Below are positions 51,678 through 60,011 of a stretch of DNA of 64,000 nt, in pieces. Source of the DNA: Ferdinandcohnia sp047238305 (GTDB taxonomy: Bacteria; Bacillota; Bacilli; Bacillales; Bacillaceae_L); NCBI RefSeq assembly GCF_047238305.1, contig NZ_JBDFMO010000001.1:496001-560000 (forward strand), read 5' to 3'. Position 1 is the first letter of the stretch, and each line of letters begins with the position of its first letter. The translations under genes were made by a program, and so were the position numbers. The notes below the pieces were generated by a model. It searched no databases and was not told the DNA's origin. It saw nothing but the letters and a program-made list of their open reading frames with translations.

Positions 51678-52457
51678 GTGGTTTTGGATTTAGTAGATGT
51701 TACACTTCGACGTGACAATGCGCTTATTCTACAACATATTAATTGGCAAATTGAGCAAGGGGAACATTGGGTACTATACGGTTTGAATGGTTCTGGAAAA
51801 ACGGCATTATTGGATTTAATCAATGCCTACAATTTCCCTTCAAGTGGAACAGCAACAGTTCTGGGGTTTGAATTTGGAAAGGTGTATCTTGGTGAGGAAC
51901 TTCGTAAGAATATTGGCTTTGTTTCCTCCTCTTTACAGCAAAAATTCTACCCGACTGATAACGCGTTCGAGGTTGTCTTAAGTGGAGCCTTCGCGTCCAT
52001 CGGTTTGTATGAAATACCTACAGACAAAATGAGAGAAAAAGCAATTGGACTACTTGAGGAGCTTGGGTGTATCGGGTATGCAAATCGAGAATATGCAACT
52101 CTATCACAAGGTGAAAAACAACGAGTACTGATTGCGCGCGCATTAATGGCAAATCCATCGATTCTCATTTTGGACGAACCTACAAATGGGTTGGATTTTA
52201 TTGCAAGAGAACAATTATTAGAATCAATTGAAAGACTCGCCCATAAAGGGGATTCGCCAACCATTATTTATGTCACCCATCATGTGGAAGAAATTCTTCC
52301 CGTATTTACGAAAACATTGCTTCTTAAAAATGGCGAAGTATTTGCTTCTGGCCAAACGAATCAAATCATTACAAGTGATATTCTTTCAAACTTCTTCAAT
52401 CTCCCAGTTCATGTTCATTGGGAAGAGGACCGTCCTTATCTTGTCAAAGAAAAGTAA
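51678..52457 (+). CDS. ABC ATPase of the YlmA/ModF-like type
   Basis: A 259-residue stand-alone ABC ATP-binding protein. Walker A GLNGSGKTALLDL, signature LSQGEKQRVLIA, Walker B ILILDEPTNGLD, switch histidine in YVTHHVEEI. No permease gene is near. The sequence resembles Bacillus YlmA (a ModF-like soluble ATPase). Start GTG 51678 follows AAGGAGGGATTACA. Partner unknown. Confidence 0.85.
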   Translation: MVLDLVDVTLRRDNALILQHINWQIEQGEHWVLYGLNGSGKTALLDLINAYNFPSSGTATVLGFEFGKVYLGEELRKNIGFVSSSLQQKFYPTDNAFEVVLSGAFASIGLYEIPTDKMREKAIGLLEELGCIGYANREYATLSQGEKQRVLIARALMANPSILILDEPTNGLDFIAREQLLESIERLAHKGDSPTIIYVTHHVEEILPVFTKTLLLKNGEVFASGQTNQIITSDILSNFFNLPVHVHWEEDRPYLVKEK

Positions 52458-52458
52458 A

Positions 52459-52490
52459 AAACGCCTTCCCATTGTCGGGGAGGCGTTCTT
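52459..52490 (+). terminator. Terminator of the YlmA-like gene
   Basis: An 11-bp stem with one mismatch (AACGCCTTCCC / GGGGAGGCGTT) followed by CTTC; the T tract is short. Confidence 0.7.
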
Positions 52491-52544
52491 CATATTATTG
52501 AAATATGGTTTCAAAACAATCTGTTTCATTTTGCAACATGCATT

Positions 52545-52618
52545 TCAAACAAATGTTTGTTTGGCGACCTAAGCCAATAGTATCAAGCACTTGAAAATTC
52601 AATCAAACGTTTGTTTAA
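52545..52618. repeat. Double-palindrome intergenic element, copy III
   Basis: Twenty-mers at 52545 (TCAAACAAATGTTTGTTTGG) and 52599 (TCAATCAAACGTTTGTTTAA) are 54 bp apart. A CAAG begins 15 bases before the second one and sits in a hairpin TCAAGCACTTGA. The layout equals that of copies I and II at 4221-4394, and again it lies in the gap between two convergent genes. Confidence 0.75.
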
Positions 52619-52683
52619 ATCGAATTCATCCATCTATATTTTAGCTGTTATATATCGAATAATGGCATTTTTACTATTCTACT

Positions 52684-53187
52684 CTATTTTTTCTCAAGCG
52701 CTAGCTTGCGTATCACTGTTTCATGCTGTGGATATTCCTTAAGTAGTTCCTCTTGTGTAAATAATTCAAAATCCTCAAATTCAAATCCAGGTGAAACCAT
52801 ACAACCTACAAGTGAGAATGTATTTTCTTCTTTAACCGAAGAGCCAAATATTGAATTTTTAGGCACGAGAACTTGCGGAACCTCTCCTTTGTCAAGATTA
52901 AGCCCAAGCTGCATTTCTTTGTATTCTCCTGACTCGTCAATGATATGGACTGTTAGAGAGCTACCACCATGGTAATACCAGAGCTCATCTGATTTTAATC
53001 GATGTAAATGGGATATATCCTCAGATCCTAGTAGAAAATATATACTCGTATACAATTTTCTTTGGTTATCCTGCTCCGTATCGACCATCACATCTGAAGC
53101 AAAAGTCTGCTTATAAAACCCTCCCTCTGGATGTGGCTCAAGCCCCAGATGTGATATGTAAAACTGCGCGTCTTTTTCGCTCATTGT
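52684..53187 (-). CDS. DUF985 cupin-like protein
   Basis: A 167-residue single cupin domain of the DUF985 (Cupin_5) family. Family features: LEPHPEGGFYKQTF near the start, SIYFLLGSEDISHLHRLKSDE with metal-type histidines, WYYHGGSSLTVHII, and the C-terminal SLVGCMVSPGFEFEDFEL. Function unknown; relatives bind sugars or nucleotides. ATG 53187 follows GAGGGGAGTTTTAACA. Monocistronic. Confidence 0.86.
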   Translation of the reverse strand, partial: TMSEKDAQFYISHLGLEPHPEGGFYKQTFASDVMVDTEQDNQRKLYTSIYFLLGSEDISHLHRLKSDELWYYHGGSSLTVHIIDESGEYKEMQLGLNLDKGEVPQVLVPKNSIFGSSVKEENTFSLVGCMVSPGFEFEDFELFTQEELLKEYPQHETVIRKLALEKK

Positions 53188-53413
53188 TAAAACTCCCCTC
53201 AAATTAAAAATCTAGTATTAGTATATCAGTATATCCTAAATGCAAAAGAAGGAGCAGCCCTTGTTTTTTCTACGGTACTGGTTTGGTTCTCCCGCTTTTA
53301 TCTAATATTAGGAGCTAAGTTCCACTTCCGCGTTTTTTCAGATAAAGTAAAATACATACAAAACACAGGAATGCAAAAACTACACTGGAAAGAATCTGAA
53401 AGGAGAAATGGAT

Positions 53414-53581
53414 ATGGGTCGTGGAAAAAGCTTTAACCATAAAGAAAAAGGCCATCCTGGCAACTTTCCAAAGAACAGCATTAGTGAGGAAAAAGACCAC
53501 AGTCGACAATTTGAACAAATGGAAGGAATTGTGTCACATGAAGCTTTTAAAAACCGAGTAAAAGAGGACGAAATGCCTTAA
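53414..53581 (+). CDS. 55-residue hydrophilic small protein
   Basis: A short plus-strand frame starting at ATG 53414 with AAAGGAG nine bases before it: MGRGKSFNHKEKGHPGNF, ending EDEMP. It is very hydrophilic, lysine/glutamate-rich and lacks a membrane segment, like several tiny Bacillus sporulation-associated proteins; I cannot name a family. It directly precedes a bidirectional terminator facing rocD, which supports a real transcription unit. Confidence 0.6.
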   Translation: MGRGKSFNHKEKGHPGNFPKNSISEEKDHSRQFEQMEGIVSHEAFKNRVKEDEMP

Positions 53582-53587
53582 GAAAAC

Positions 53588-53622
53588 AAAAAGGATCAAA
53601 ACAAAAAGTCTTGATCCTTTTT
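53588..53622. terminator. Bidirectional terminator between the small ORF and rocD
   Basis: A perfect 12-bp stem (AAAAAGGATCAA / TTGATCCTTTTT) with an 11-base loop; both strands end in T runs. Confidence 0.9.
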
Positions 53623-53626
53623 CATT

Positions 53627-54829
53627 CTATCCTAAAACCTTCACAATTCGTTCGATTGCCCAATCTAACTCTTCCTTCGTTACAATTAAAGGTGGAGCAA
53701 ATCGGATGACCGTATCATGCGTTTCTTTACAGAGCAGGCCTTCTTGCTTTAAAGCCTCACAATATGGACGTGCTACTTCTGTTAGTTCAACTCCAATAAA
53801 TAAACCGCGACCTCGTACCTCTCTAATCTTTGGATTTTTTATCTCTTTTAATCGGTCTAGAAAATAGTCGCCAAGTTCAAGTGAACGTTGAGCTAGATTT
53901 TCCTCTAATAATACATTCATTGAGGCTATGGACACCGCACAAGCCATTGGATTTCCACCGAAAGTAGATCCATGTGAACCCGGATTAAACACACCTAGTA
54001 CATCCTTGTTTGCTACTACACAGGATATCGGAAACACACCACCACCTAATGCTTTCCCCAAAATATACATATCAGGTTCTACTCCGTCCCATTCACATGC
54101 AAACATTTTTCCGGAACGGCAAAGTCCAGCTTGAATTTCATCCGCAATAAAAAGAACTTGATTTTGTTTACAGACTTCATACGCTTCCTTGAGGAAACCT
54201 TCGGGTGGAATTATAATTCCAGCCTCACCTTGAATCGGCTCAATCAGAAATGCTGCTGTATGTTCAGTGATGGCATTCTTTAGCGCCTCAATGTCACCAT
54301 AAGGAACAAGTTTAATTCCCGGTAGCATCGGACCAAATCCACGCTTATACTCTTCCTCTGATGATAAGGATACTGCCGTCATCGTCCGACCATGAAAATT
54401 CCCAATACAAGCGATGATTTCAGCTTGATTTTCTTGCACACCTTTAACATCATATGCCCATCTGCGAGCAGCCTTAATAGCTGTTTCAACAGCTTCTGCC
54501 CCCGTATTCATCGGAAGCGCCATTTCTTTATTGGTTAATTTACAAATTAATTCATACCAAGGACCGAGCTGGTCATTATGAAAAGCACGGGATGTTAATG
54601 TTACGCGATCTGCTTGTTCCTTTAAAGCTTGAATAATTTTAGGATGGCGGTGTCCCTGGTTAACCGCTGAATAGGCACTTAACATATCCATGTATTTGTT
54701 GCCTTCAGGATCTTCCACCCATACACCCTCTGCTTTTGAAATCACGATTGGTAGTGGGTGATAGTTGTTTGCTCCAAATTTTTCTGTTTGTTCAATGATT
54801 GCTTTTGAGTTTACTTTCGTTTGAGTCAT
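53627..54829 (-). CDS. rocD: Ornithine aminotransferase
   Basis: A 400-residue class III PLP aminotransferase, converting ornithine to glutamate-5-semialdehyde in arginine breakdown. Marks are GANNYHPLPIVISKAEG, MNTGAEAVETAIKAARRW, the PLP aspartate in LFIADEIQAGLCRSG, and catalytic lysine in ILGKALGGGVFPIS. Close to B. subtilis RocD in length and sequence. It is preceded by a sigma-54 promoter and is divergent from a RocR-like activator. Confidence 0.95.
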   Translation of the reverse strand: MTQTKVNSKAIIEQTEKFGANNYHPLPIVISKAEGVWVEDPEGNKYMDMLSAYSAVNQGHRHPKIIQALKEQADRVTLTSRAFHNDQLGPWYELICKLTNKEMALPMNTGAEAVETAIKAARRWAYDVKGVQENQAEIIACIGNFHGRTMTAVSLSSEEEYKRGFGPMLPGIKLVPYGDIEALKNAITEHTAAFLIEPIQGEAGIIIPPEGFLKEAYEVCKQNQVLFIADEIQAGLCRSGKMFACEWDGVEPDMYILGKALGGGVFPISCVVANKDVLGVFNPGSHGSTFGGNPMACAVSIASMNVLLEENLAQRSLELGDYFLDRLKEIKNPKIREVRGRGLFIGVELTEVARPYCEALKQEGLLCKETHDTVIRFAPPLIVTKEELDWAIERIVKVLG

Positions 54830-54885
54830 CTATTTATCCTCCATTTTTCATTAGTCCATAAGAATAGCTTCCTACCATTTATCTT

Positions 54886-54903
54886 ATGCAAAAATCATGC
54901 CAA
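54886..54903 (-). promoter_or_regulatory. Sigma-54 (-24/-12) promoter of rocD
   Basis: On the minus strand TTGGCATGATTTTTGCAT fits the TTGGCAC-N5-TTGCAT consensus closely; GG and GC are separated by ten bases. About 57 bases upstream of the rocD ATG. Confidence 0.85.
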
Positions 54904-55022
54904 ACTTTTTGACGAATCAGCCATGCCGGCCTTAAAGCTGCATGTTGCTGAGGTTTCTCATGACCAAAAACAGTTTATGACTAGATAAAGAATTTAAGAT
55001 ATTTTCATATTAATTTGTAATA

Positions 55023-55102
55023 CGCAAAATTCGTTTGCGACAGACTCGTTTTTATGCAAAATATCTTTTCGTTTCACTGTAAAAACGCAAAAAATATATG
55101 CG
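55023..55102. promoter_or_regulatory. Two RocR-like upstream activating sequences
   Basis: CGCAAAATTCGTTTGCG (55023-55039) and CGCAAAAAATATATGCG (55086-55102) are 17-bp dyads with 8-base arms around one base, the form known for RocR upstream sites. They are about 120 and 180 bp upstream of the rocD promoter and just before rocR. Confidence 0.6.
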
Positions 55103-55146
55103 CTTTCATTTATTTCTTTTATAATAAAAGAAAAGGTGGAGATAAC

Positions 55147-56559
55147 ATGAAACAGGCTGAGCTATTAAAAAGAAAGGCGACTGAACAGTTGGTTAACGAA
55201 GTTGATGTTGGCATCCATGTTGTAGACATAGATGGAACAACCATCATCTACAATCAAAAGATGGCGCAAATTGAAGGAATGAACCAACATGATGTTTTGA
55301 ATAAGAAACTTGTTGATGTATTTTCGTTTGATAAAAACGAAGACAGCACATTGCTCCAAGTACTTAAAAATGGTGAGCCTATAAAAAATGCAAAGCAGAC
55401 GTATTACAATAATCGCGGTCAGGAAATTACCACTATTAACAACACCATTCCGATTATGGATGACCGAAAACGAATTGGGGCGATGGAAATTGCTCGTGAT
55501 GTGACAAAACTAGAGAAACTCCTTCGTGAAAATATGAATCGAAGAAGTGATACACATTATACATTTGATAGCATCATAGGAAGTAGTGCTGCTCTCACAG
55601 AAGTCATTGAGGCTAGCAAGCGAGCAACTCGGACAAGCTCTTCTGTTCTCATCATTGGAGATACTGGAACTGGAAAAGAGCTTTTTGCCCAAAGTATTCA
55701 CAATGGAAGCAACAGGTCCTCTGCTCCTTTCATCTCTCAAAATTGTGCTGCTTTACCGGATAGTTTAATTGAAGGCATCCTTTTTGGCACAAAAAAAGGA
55801 GCATTCACTGGGGCAATTGATCGCCCTGGCTTATTTGAGCAAGCAAATAGTGGGACTTTGCTTTTAGATGAGATCAACTCACTGAATCCAGCCTTACAAG
55901 CAAAGCTTTTGCGCGTTATCCAAGAAAAAACGGTCCGACGAGTTGGTGATACGAAAGATAAAAAAGTCGACGCCCGAATCCTTGCAACGATGAACGAGGA
56001 TCCCATTGATGCCATCTCGGAAGGACGACTACGCAAGGACTTGTATTACAGACTAAGTGTTGTAACCCTGTTTATCCCACCACTCCGAAACCGGAAGGAA
56101 GACATTCGTGAGCTTGCGTACACCTTTGTGGAAAAATATAATCATCTATTTGGATTGAATGTGACGAAGATTGAGGATCGAGTATTACAGGTTTTTATGG
56201 AATACGACTGGCCGGGAAATGTTCGGGAGCTAGAGCATATTATTGAGGGAGCACTGAATGTTATCACCTATGAGAATACCATTTCCTATAATCATCTCCC
56301 CTTGCATTTTCGAAAAAAGACACATTCCAAACCAGAAATGGCAAATACATCAAACCCAAAAATCACAGAAATAACAGACATTCAACCGCTAGACAAATAC
56401 ATGGAAGAAATCGAAACCCTATACTTAAAACAATCCCTACAACAATGCAACTATAACATCACCAAAACAGCCGAAGCACTGGGGATGAGCCGCCAAAACC
56501 TCCAATACCGCCTAAAAAAATATGGGATCCAGAGGGACGGTTCTCCTGGTCCCTTGTAG
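55147..56559 (+). CDS. rocR: RocR-like sigma-54-dependent activator
   Basis: A 470-residue enhancer-binding protein: N-terminal PAS sensor (residues about 15-120; VDVGIHVVDIDGTTIIYN), AAA+ domain (about 140-380) with Walker A GDTGTGKELFAQ, GAFTGA loop in KKGAFTGAIDR, Walker B GTLLLDEIN, and a C-terminal Fis-type HTH (ITKTAEALGMSRQNLQYRLK). It should sense ornithine/citrulline and activate rocD through sigma-54. ATG 55147 follows GGTGGAGATAAC. The last eight codons and stop overlap the short 3'-end repeat (residues RDGSPGPL). Confidence 0.88.
   Translation: MKQAELLKRKATEQLVNEVDVGIHVVDIDGTTIIYNQKMAQIEGMNQHDVLNKKLVDVFSFDKNEDSTLLQVLKNGEPIKNAKQTYYNNRGQEITTINNTIPIMDDRKRIGAMEIARDVTKLEKLLRENMNRRSDTHYTFDSIIGSSAALTEVIEASKRATRTSSSVLIIGDTGTGKELFAQSIHNGSNRSSAPFISQNCAALPDSLIEGILFGTKKGAFTGAIDRPGLFEQANSGTLLLDEINSLNPALQAKLLRVIQEKTVRRVGDTKDKKVDARILATMNEDPIDAISEGRLRKDLYYRLSVVTLFIPPLRNRKEDIRELAYTFVEKYNHLFGLNVTKIEDRVLQVFMEYDWPGNVRELEHIIEGALNVITYENTISYNHLPLHFRKKTHSKPEMANTSNPKITEITDIQPLDKYMEEIETLYLKQSLQQCNYNITKTAEALGMSRQNLQYRLKKYGIQRDGSPGPL
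56534..56553 (+). repeat. Short 3'-end repeat, copy 3
   Basis: GGGACGGTTCTCCTGGTCCC, with GGGAC/GTCCC arms, spans the last codons of the rocR-like gene. Related copies are at 8868-8886 and 16113-16131. Confidence 0.65.
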
Positions 56560-56740
56560 CTGATTTTCTATAAAAACCATCATATTCCCGCATCAATATA
56601 CAATTATTGCTCGGGAAATGAGTAGAAAAAGGTCGAACGCATAAATTATTGGTGAATAAAGGAAAGGCATGATAGATTTTGTAGGTACTATTTAAATAGA
56701 TTAATATGATATATGATTATATAAAGGTTGGTGATCGTTG

Positions 56741-57355
56741 ATGAAACAATATATCTGGTATGCAAGCTACGGATCTAATATAAACAGGGACCGGTTCCTT
56801 TGTTACATAAAAGGAGGAAGACCTAAGGGCTCTACCGAAACTGAGGTTGGTTGTAAGGATCCCTCATCTCCAATCGATGAAGGTATGTTTACCATTCCTT
56901 ACCCATTGTATTTTGCGAAGGAAGCTGGGAGATGGGATTCAAAGGGTGTTGCTTTTATAGATGGAACCCCAAACGATGAAGCTGTAACCTATAGTAAAAA
57001 GTATTTGATCACGTCTGAACAGTTTCTCGATGTTCTGCAACAAGAGAACAGTGGACTTGAGTTTGATATTGATTTACAGAAGGTGAAGGAATCCGGGTCG
57101 ATGGTTTTTCGCAAAAAAGCTTGGTATGGAAGAATCCTATATCTCGGTGATGACGGTGGCTATCCAATTTTTACGTTTACTGCCCCTTGGAATGCAGATG
57201 AAGTCACATTTAATAAACCTTCCATGGGATATTTGGAGACCATTATTACAGGTCTAAAAGAGGACAATTCAAACGAGGAAATCATACGTTATCTTGAGCA
57301 AAAACCGGGTATTAGGGGAAATTATACTACCGAAGAACTTACAAGGTTATTTTAG
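56741..57355 (+). CDS. Gamma-glutamylcyclotransferase-like (GGCT/AIG2-fold) protein
   Basis: A 204-residue protein starting with the GGCT-like motif WYASYGSNI (phosphate/substrate loop), then YPLYFAKEAGRWDSKGVAF. The GGCT fold is likely; the catalytic Glu of cyclotransferases could not be placed with certainty, so the reaction is open. ATG 56741 follows AAAGGTTGGTG. Single gene with a terminator (57357-57388). Confidence 0.65.
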   Translation: MKQYIWYASYGSNINRDRFLCYIKGGRPKGSTETEVGCKDPSSPIDEGMFTIPYPLYFAKEAGRWDSKGVAFIDGTPNDEAVTYSKKYLITSEQFLDVLQQENSGLEFDIDLQKVKESGSMVFRKKAWYGRILYLGDDGGYPIFTFTAPWNADEVTFNKPSMGYLETIITGLKEDNSNEEIIRYLEQKPGIRGNYTTEELTRLF

Positions 57356-57356
57356 A

Positions 57357-57388
57357 AAAAAGGATGCTAATAGATATCCTTTTTGTGT
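57357..57388 (+). terminator. Terminator of the GGCT-like gene
   Basis: A perfect 9-bp stem (AAAAAGGAT / ATCCTTTTT) with a ten-base loop and T tract. Confidence 0.85.
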
Positions 57389-57416
57389 TTATGAACATTT
57401 TGATTCCAATCAAATA

Positions 57417-57445
57417 AAGAGTATCCATTCTTCATGGATACTCTT
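57417..57445. terminator. Terminator of the trans-sulfuration gene
   Basis: A perfect 12-bp stem (AAGAGTATCCAT / ATGGATACTCTT) with a five-base loop; on the minus strand TTTATTTG follows. Confidence 0.8.
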
Positions 57446-57450
57446 GTTAC

Positions 57451-58596
57451 TTATTTTAAAGATTTTTCAATTGCTTGTTCAAAGACGGAAATAATGTCCT
57501 CGTAATGCTCGATTCCTACAGAGATTCGCACAAGTTCATTTGTAATCCCCAATGCTTCCTGTGCTTCTGGCGGTAATGCACGGTGCGATGTTTTGAGAGG
57601 ATGTGTTACAGTCGTCTCTACTCCAGCTAACGTTGGAACAAGTTTAACCCATCCGATTGACCTGAAAAACTTACTTACATCAACCGTTTTCGCAAGCTCT
57701 ATAGATACCATTGCTCCAAAACCTGTGGATTCCTCCTCAAATGGATAATACACACGCGCAATATTCGCATTGTTACGTAACGCATCCGCAAGCTTACGAG
57801 CATTTGAAGATTGTACTTGCATGCGAACCGCTAATGTTTTTAAGCCACGAGTCGTTAGCCATGCTTCAAATGGGCTTACATTTGCACCTAAATTCGTAAC
57901 TTTCGCACGCGCTTTTTCTACCAAATCTTCTCTTCCCACAACTACTCCAGCAGTTATATCACTATGTCCCCCAATATATTTAGTCGCACTATGTACGACA
58001 AGCTCTACACCAAGTTCATATGGGTTGCAATGGAATGGTGTAGCGAATGTATTGTCTACTACTGTAATTAAGTCGTTGCGTTTTGCAAGTTCCACAACTG
58101 CTGGTAGGTTTTCTACACGTAAAAGTGGATTTGTGATCGATTCAGTGTATAGCATTTTAGTATTAGGCTGGATTGCTTTTTCTACTAGTTCAAGGTCTCC
58201 AAAAGAAACAAAGGTTGTTTCAACTCCAAACTGTTTTAGCTCTTCATGTAAAAGGTGAAAACTTCCACCATACACATCGTCTGCTGCAACAATATGGTCT
58301 CCACTCTTCACGACAGAAAGGATGCCCGCTAAAATTGCAGATAATCCTGAAGATGTGGCAATCCCCGCTGGTGCACCTTCCACGGCTGCTACCATCTGGC
58401 CTAACTCATCCGGATTTGGATTTCCAATACGCGAATATAAATAATTTCCTTCACCTTGGTAATACCCTTCTAAATCCTCAAGGTTATCAAATGTAAAAGC
58501 GGATGTTTGATAAATGGGTGTAACTTTACTTCGAATTGGTAGATTGCCTTTTTTTACACTATGTATTAATTTTGTCTCAAATCGTTTTGTCAACAT
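57451..58596 (-). CDS. Cystathionine gamma-synthase/beta-lyase-type PLP enzyme
   Basis: A 381-residue Cys/Met metabolism PLP enzyme. The PLP lysine is in VVHSATKYIGGHSDITAG, the phosphate region is GIATSSGLSAILAG, the Asp ligand in TVVDNTFATP and the Arg-binding C-terminus VRISVGIEHYEDI. Such enzymes are cystathionine gamma-synthases, gamma-lyases or beta-lyases; sequence alone does not separate these. Start ATG 58596 after AGAGGGTGGAA; GTG 58602 is an alternative. No Met/Cys genes adjoin, and no S-box leader is seen. Confidence 0.87.
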   Translation of the reverse strand: MLTKRFETKLIHSVKKGNLPIRSKVTPIYQTSAFTFDNLEDLEGYYQGEGNYLYSRIGNPNPDELGQMVAAVEGAPAGIATSSGLSAILAGILSVVKSGDHIVAADDVYGGSFHLLHEELKQFGVETTFVSFGDLELVEKAIQPNTKMLYTESITNPLLRVENLPAVVELAKRNDLITVVDNTFATPFHCNPYELGVELVVHSATKYIGGHSDITAGVVVGREDLVEKARAKVTNLGANVSPFEAWLTTRGLKTLAVRMQVQSSNARKLADALRNNANIARVYYPFEEESTGFGAMVSIELAKTVDVSKFFRSIGWVKLVPTLAGVETTVTHPLKTSHRALPPEAQEALGITNELVRISVGIEHYEDIISVFEQAIEKSLK

Positions 58597-58691
58597 TTCC
58601 ACCCTCTTTTTTGTCTATATTGCTATTATTCTGAACCTTAATTTTAGAGATGTCAAATGTAATCTTTTGAATTAAAAAGGGGGCAATCAAC

Positions 58692-58720
58692 GAAAAAGAA
58701 GCCACAAAGCAGCTTCTTTT
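58692..58720 (-). terminator. Terminator of the sco operon
   Basis: A 9-bp stem (AAAAGAAGC / GCTTCTTTT) with a nine-base loop, followed on the minus strand by T-rich sequence; overlaps the gene's last base. Confidence 0.78.
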
Positions 58721-59282
58721 AACTATTCTTATATATTGATTGGTCAGTGAAATTATTATAAACCAGATAGATTAAAATACAAATTGCTGTTGTAATAAAT
58801 CCCCAGCCCAGAGTGATTTGATCGATTACGAGGTAATTATTACATAATTGATTATTTATATTGATATATAATACACCCATACCTAAATACTTTACGGTAA
58901 AAAAGATAAACACAATGTTTTTGGCTCGATCAGTTAGCTTCTTCCAACTATCACGTAACGGTACACCCGCTAAGAAAGATAGACTTAAAAATTTCCACAC
59001 TTCCATACTTGTAAAGTTTAATGTCTCGTCCATCGTTTTTGGTATTGTCCAATACACCATGATTACAATGAATAACAGAATTCCTGGTGTTCCATCTTGA
59101 TTCCATTTTTCAAAAAAACTTGGGAAATTTTGTTGAAATAATTTTGCCATAAAAAATCCAGCAATTACGATTGATGGCATCTGCATATGCATATGGATAA
59201 TCATGATAGACTCCAAGAGATTAGCAACCGGGGGAAGAGCTAATACGAATAAGAGTCCTAGTCCGATCAAAAATTGTTTCAT
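58719..59282 (-). CDS. DUF1404/CtaG-like membrane protein linked to the oxidase
   Basis: A 187-residue protein with six or so helices. The segment ESIMIIHMHMQMPSIVIAG, rich in His and Met, resembles metal-handling regions of CtaG/DUF1404 proteins that help copper insertion into cytochrome oxidase. It starts 3 bases after the sco stop (GGGGGGAATAAGCT site) and is therefore co-transcribed with it. Copper role inferred from context. Confidence 0.55.
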   Translation of the reverse strand: MKQFLIGLGLLFVLALPPVANLLESIMIIHMHMQMPSIVIAGFFMAKLFQQNFPSFFEKWNQDGTPGILLFIVIMVYWTIPKTMDETLNFTSMEVWKFLSLSFLAGVPLRDSWKKLTDRAKNIVFIFFTVKYLGMGVLYININNQLCNNYLVIDQITLGWGFITTAICILIYLVYNNFTDQSIYKNS

Positions 59283-59285
59283 AGC

Positions 59286-59918
59286 TTATTCCCCCTTTTC
59301 TGTTTCTAAGATGCTAATGACTTTGGCAGCCGCTGCATCGATTTCTCGATAATCCATGACATCAATCAAAGAACCGCTCCCATCTACTAAATAAAAAGCT
59401 GAGTTATGTGTAAAATTTCCTCTTCCATCTGGGATGACAATGACACCAAATTCATCAAGAAGGGTTTGTAATTCGTTTTCGTCTGAAATCCTTGCCATTC
59501 TCCATGTTTCTCCGTCTGATCCAAAATAGGTTCGATACTTACTCAAGGTTGCTGGGTCATCTCTAGTTGGATCAAAGCTTATGCTTAAAAACACGATCTC
59601 TTTTCCAAGGTATTCTTGTGGGATTTGCTCATAAACCTGTGCCATATTCATTTCCAATTGCGGACAAACCGTTGTACAAGATGTATATAAAAATGTGATA
59701 AATACAAATTTATCTTGAAACTCAGAAATAGGATATGTTCGTCCCTCGCTATCTTCAAAAGTTACATCTGGAAATGTTGGCTTTTCCTCTATTAACTGAT
59801 TAACTCTTGCTGTTTCTTCAGTAAATGCCTGAAATCCATCGGTTCCCGTATAGAATAGTACACATCCAAATAATAATATGAAAATACAAGCGAATGTCTT
59901 CCGATTTTTTTTGATCAC
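59286..59918 (-). CDS. Sco/SenC copper chaperone, membrane-anchored
   Basis: A 210-residue thioredoxin-fold protein. The N-terminal helix (residues about 10-26, with FGCVLFY that might be a lipobox) anchors it; the Cu-binding CxxxC is TSCTTVC (about residues 81-85) and the third ligand His is in HNSAFYLVD. Sco proteins deliver Cu to the CuA site of subunit II, matching the oxidase genes upstream. GTG 59918 follows AGGATG; GTG 59927 overlaps the ribosome site. Confidence 0.9.
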   Translation of the reverse strand: MIKKNRKTFACIFILLFGCVLFYTGTDGFQAFTEETARVNQLIEEKPTFPDVTFEDSEGRTYPISEFQDKFVFITFLYTSCTTVCPQLEMNMAQVYEQIPQEYLGKEIVFLSISFDPTRDDPATLSKYRTYFGSDGETWRMARISDENELQTLLDEFGVIVIPDGRGNFTHNSAFYLVDGSGSLIDVMDYREIDAAAAKVISILETEKGE

Positions 59919-59956
59919 GAAGATCACATCCTATTTCTATTTTTCCTTTAATTATA

Positions 59957-59990
59957 GAAAGAGATAGCCGTTGTTTTCGCTACCTCTTTC
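59957..59990 (-). terminator. Terminator between the oxidase and sco genes
   Basis: A 12-bp stem with one mismatch (GAAAGAGATAGC / GCTACCTCTTTC) and a ten-base loop; the tail on the minus strand is TATAATTAA, so it may be partial. Confidence 0.65.
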
Positions 59991-60011
59991 TATTTGTGCG
60001 TTACCTCAGGC

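Noticed and set aside
53315..53518. Minus-strand frame of 67 codons with two hydrophobic stretches
   Set aside because: Antisense to the small hydrophilic gene that has the better ribosome site; its own start has none.
57770..58258. Plus-strand frame of 162 codons
   Set aside because: Antisense shadow of the trans-sulfuration gene with Ser/Thr-biased composition; no ribosome site.
58597..58691. S-box (SAM) riboswitch upstream of the trans-sulfuration gene
   Set aside because: Fewer than 120 bases separate the genes and none of the SAM-I conserved segments are seen.
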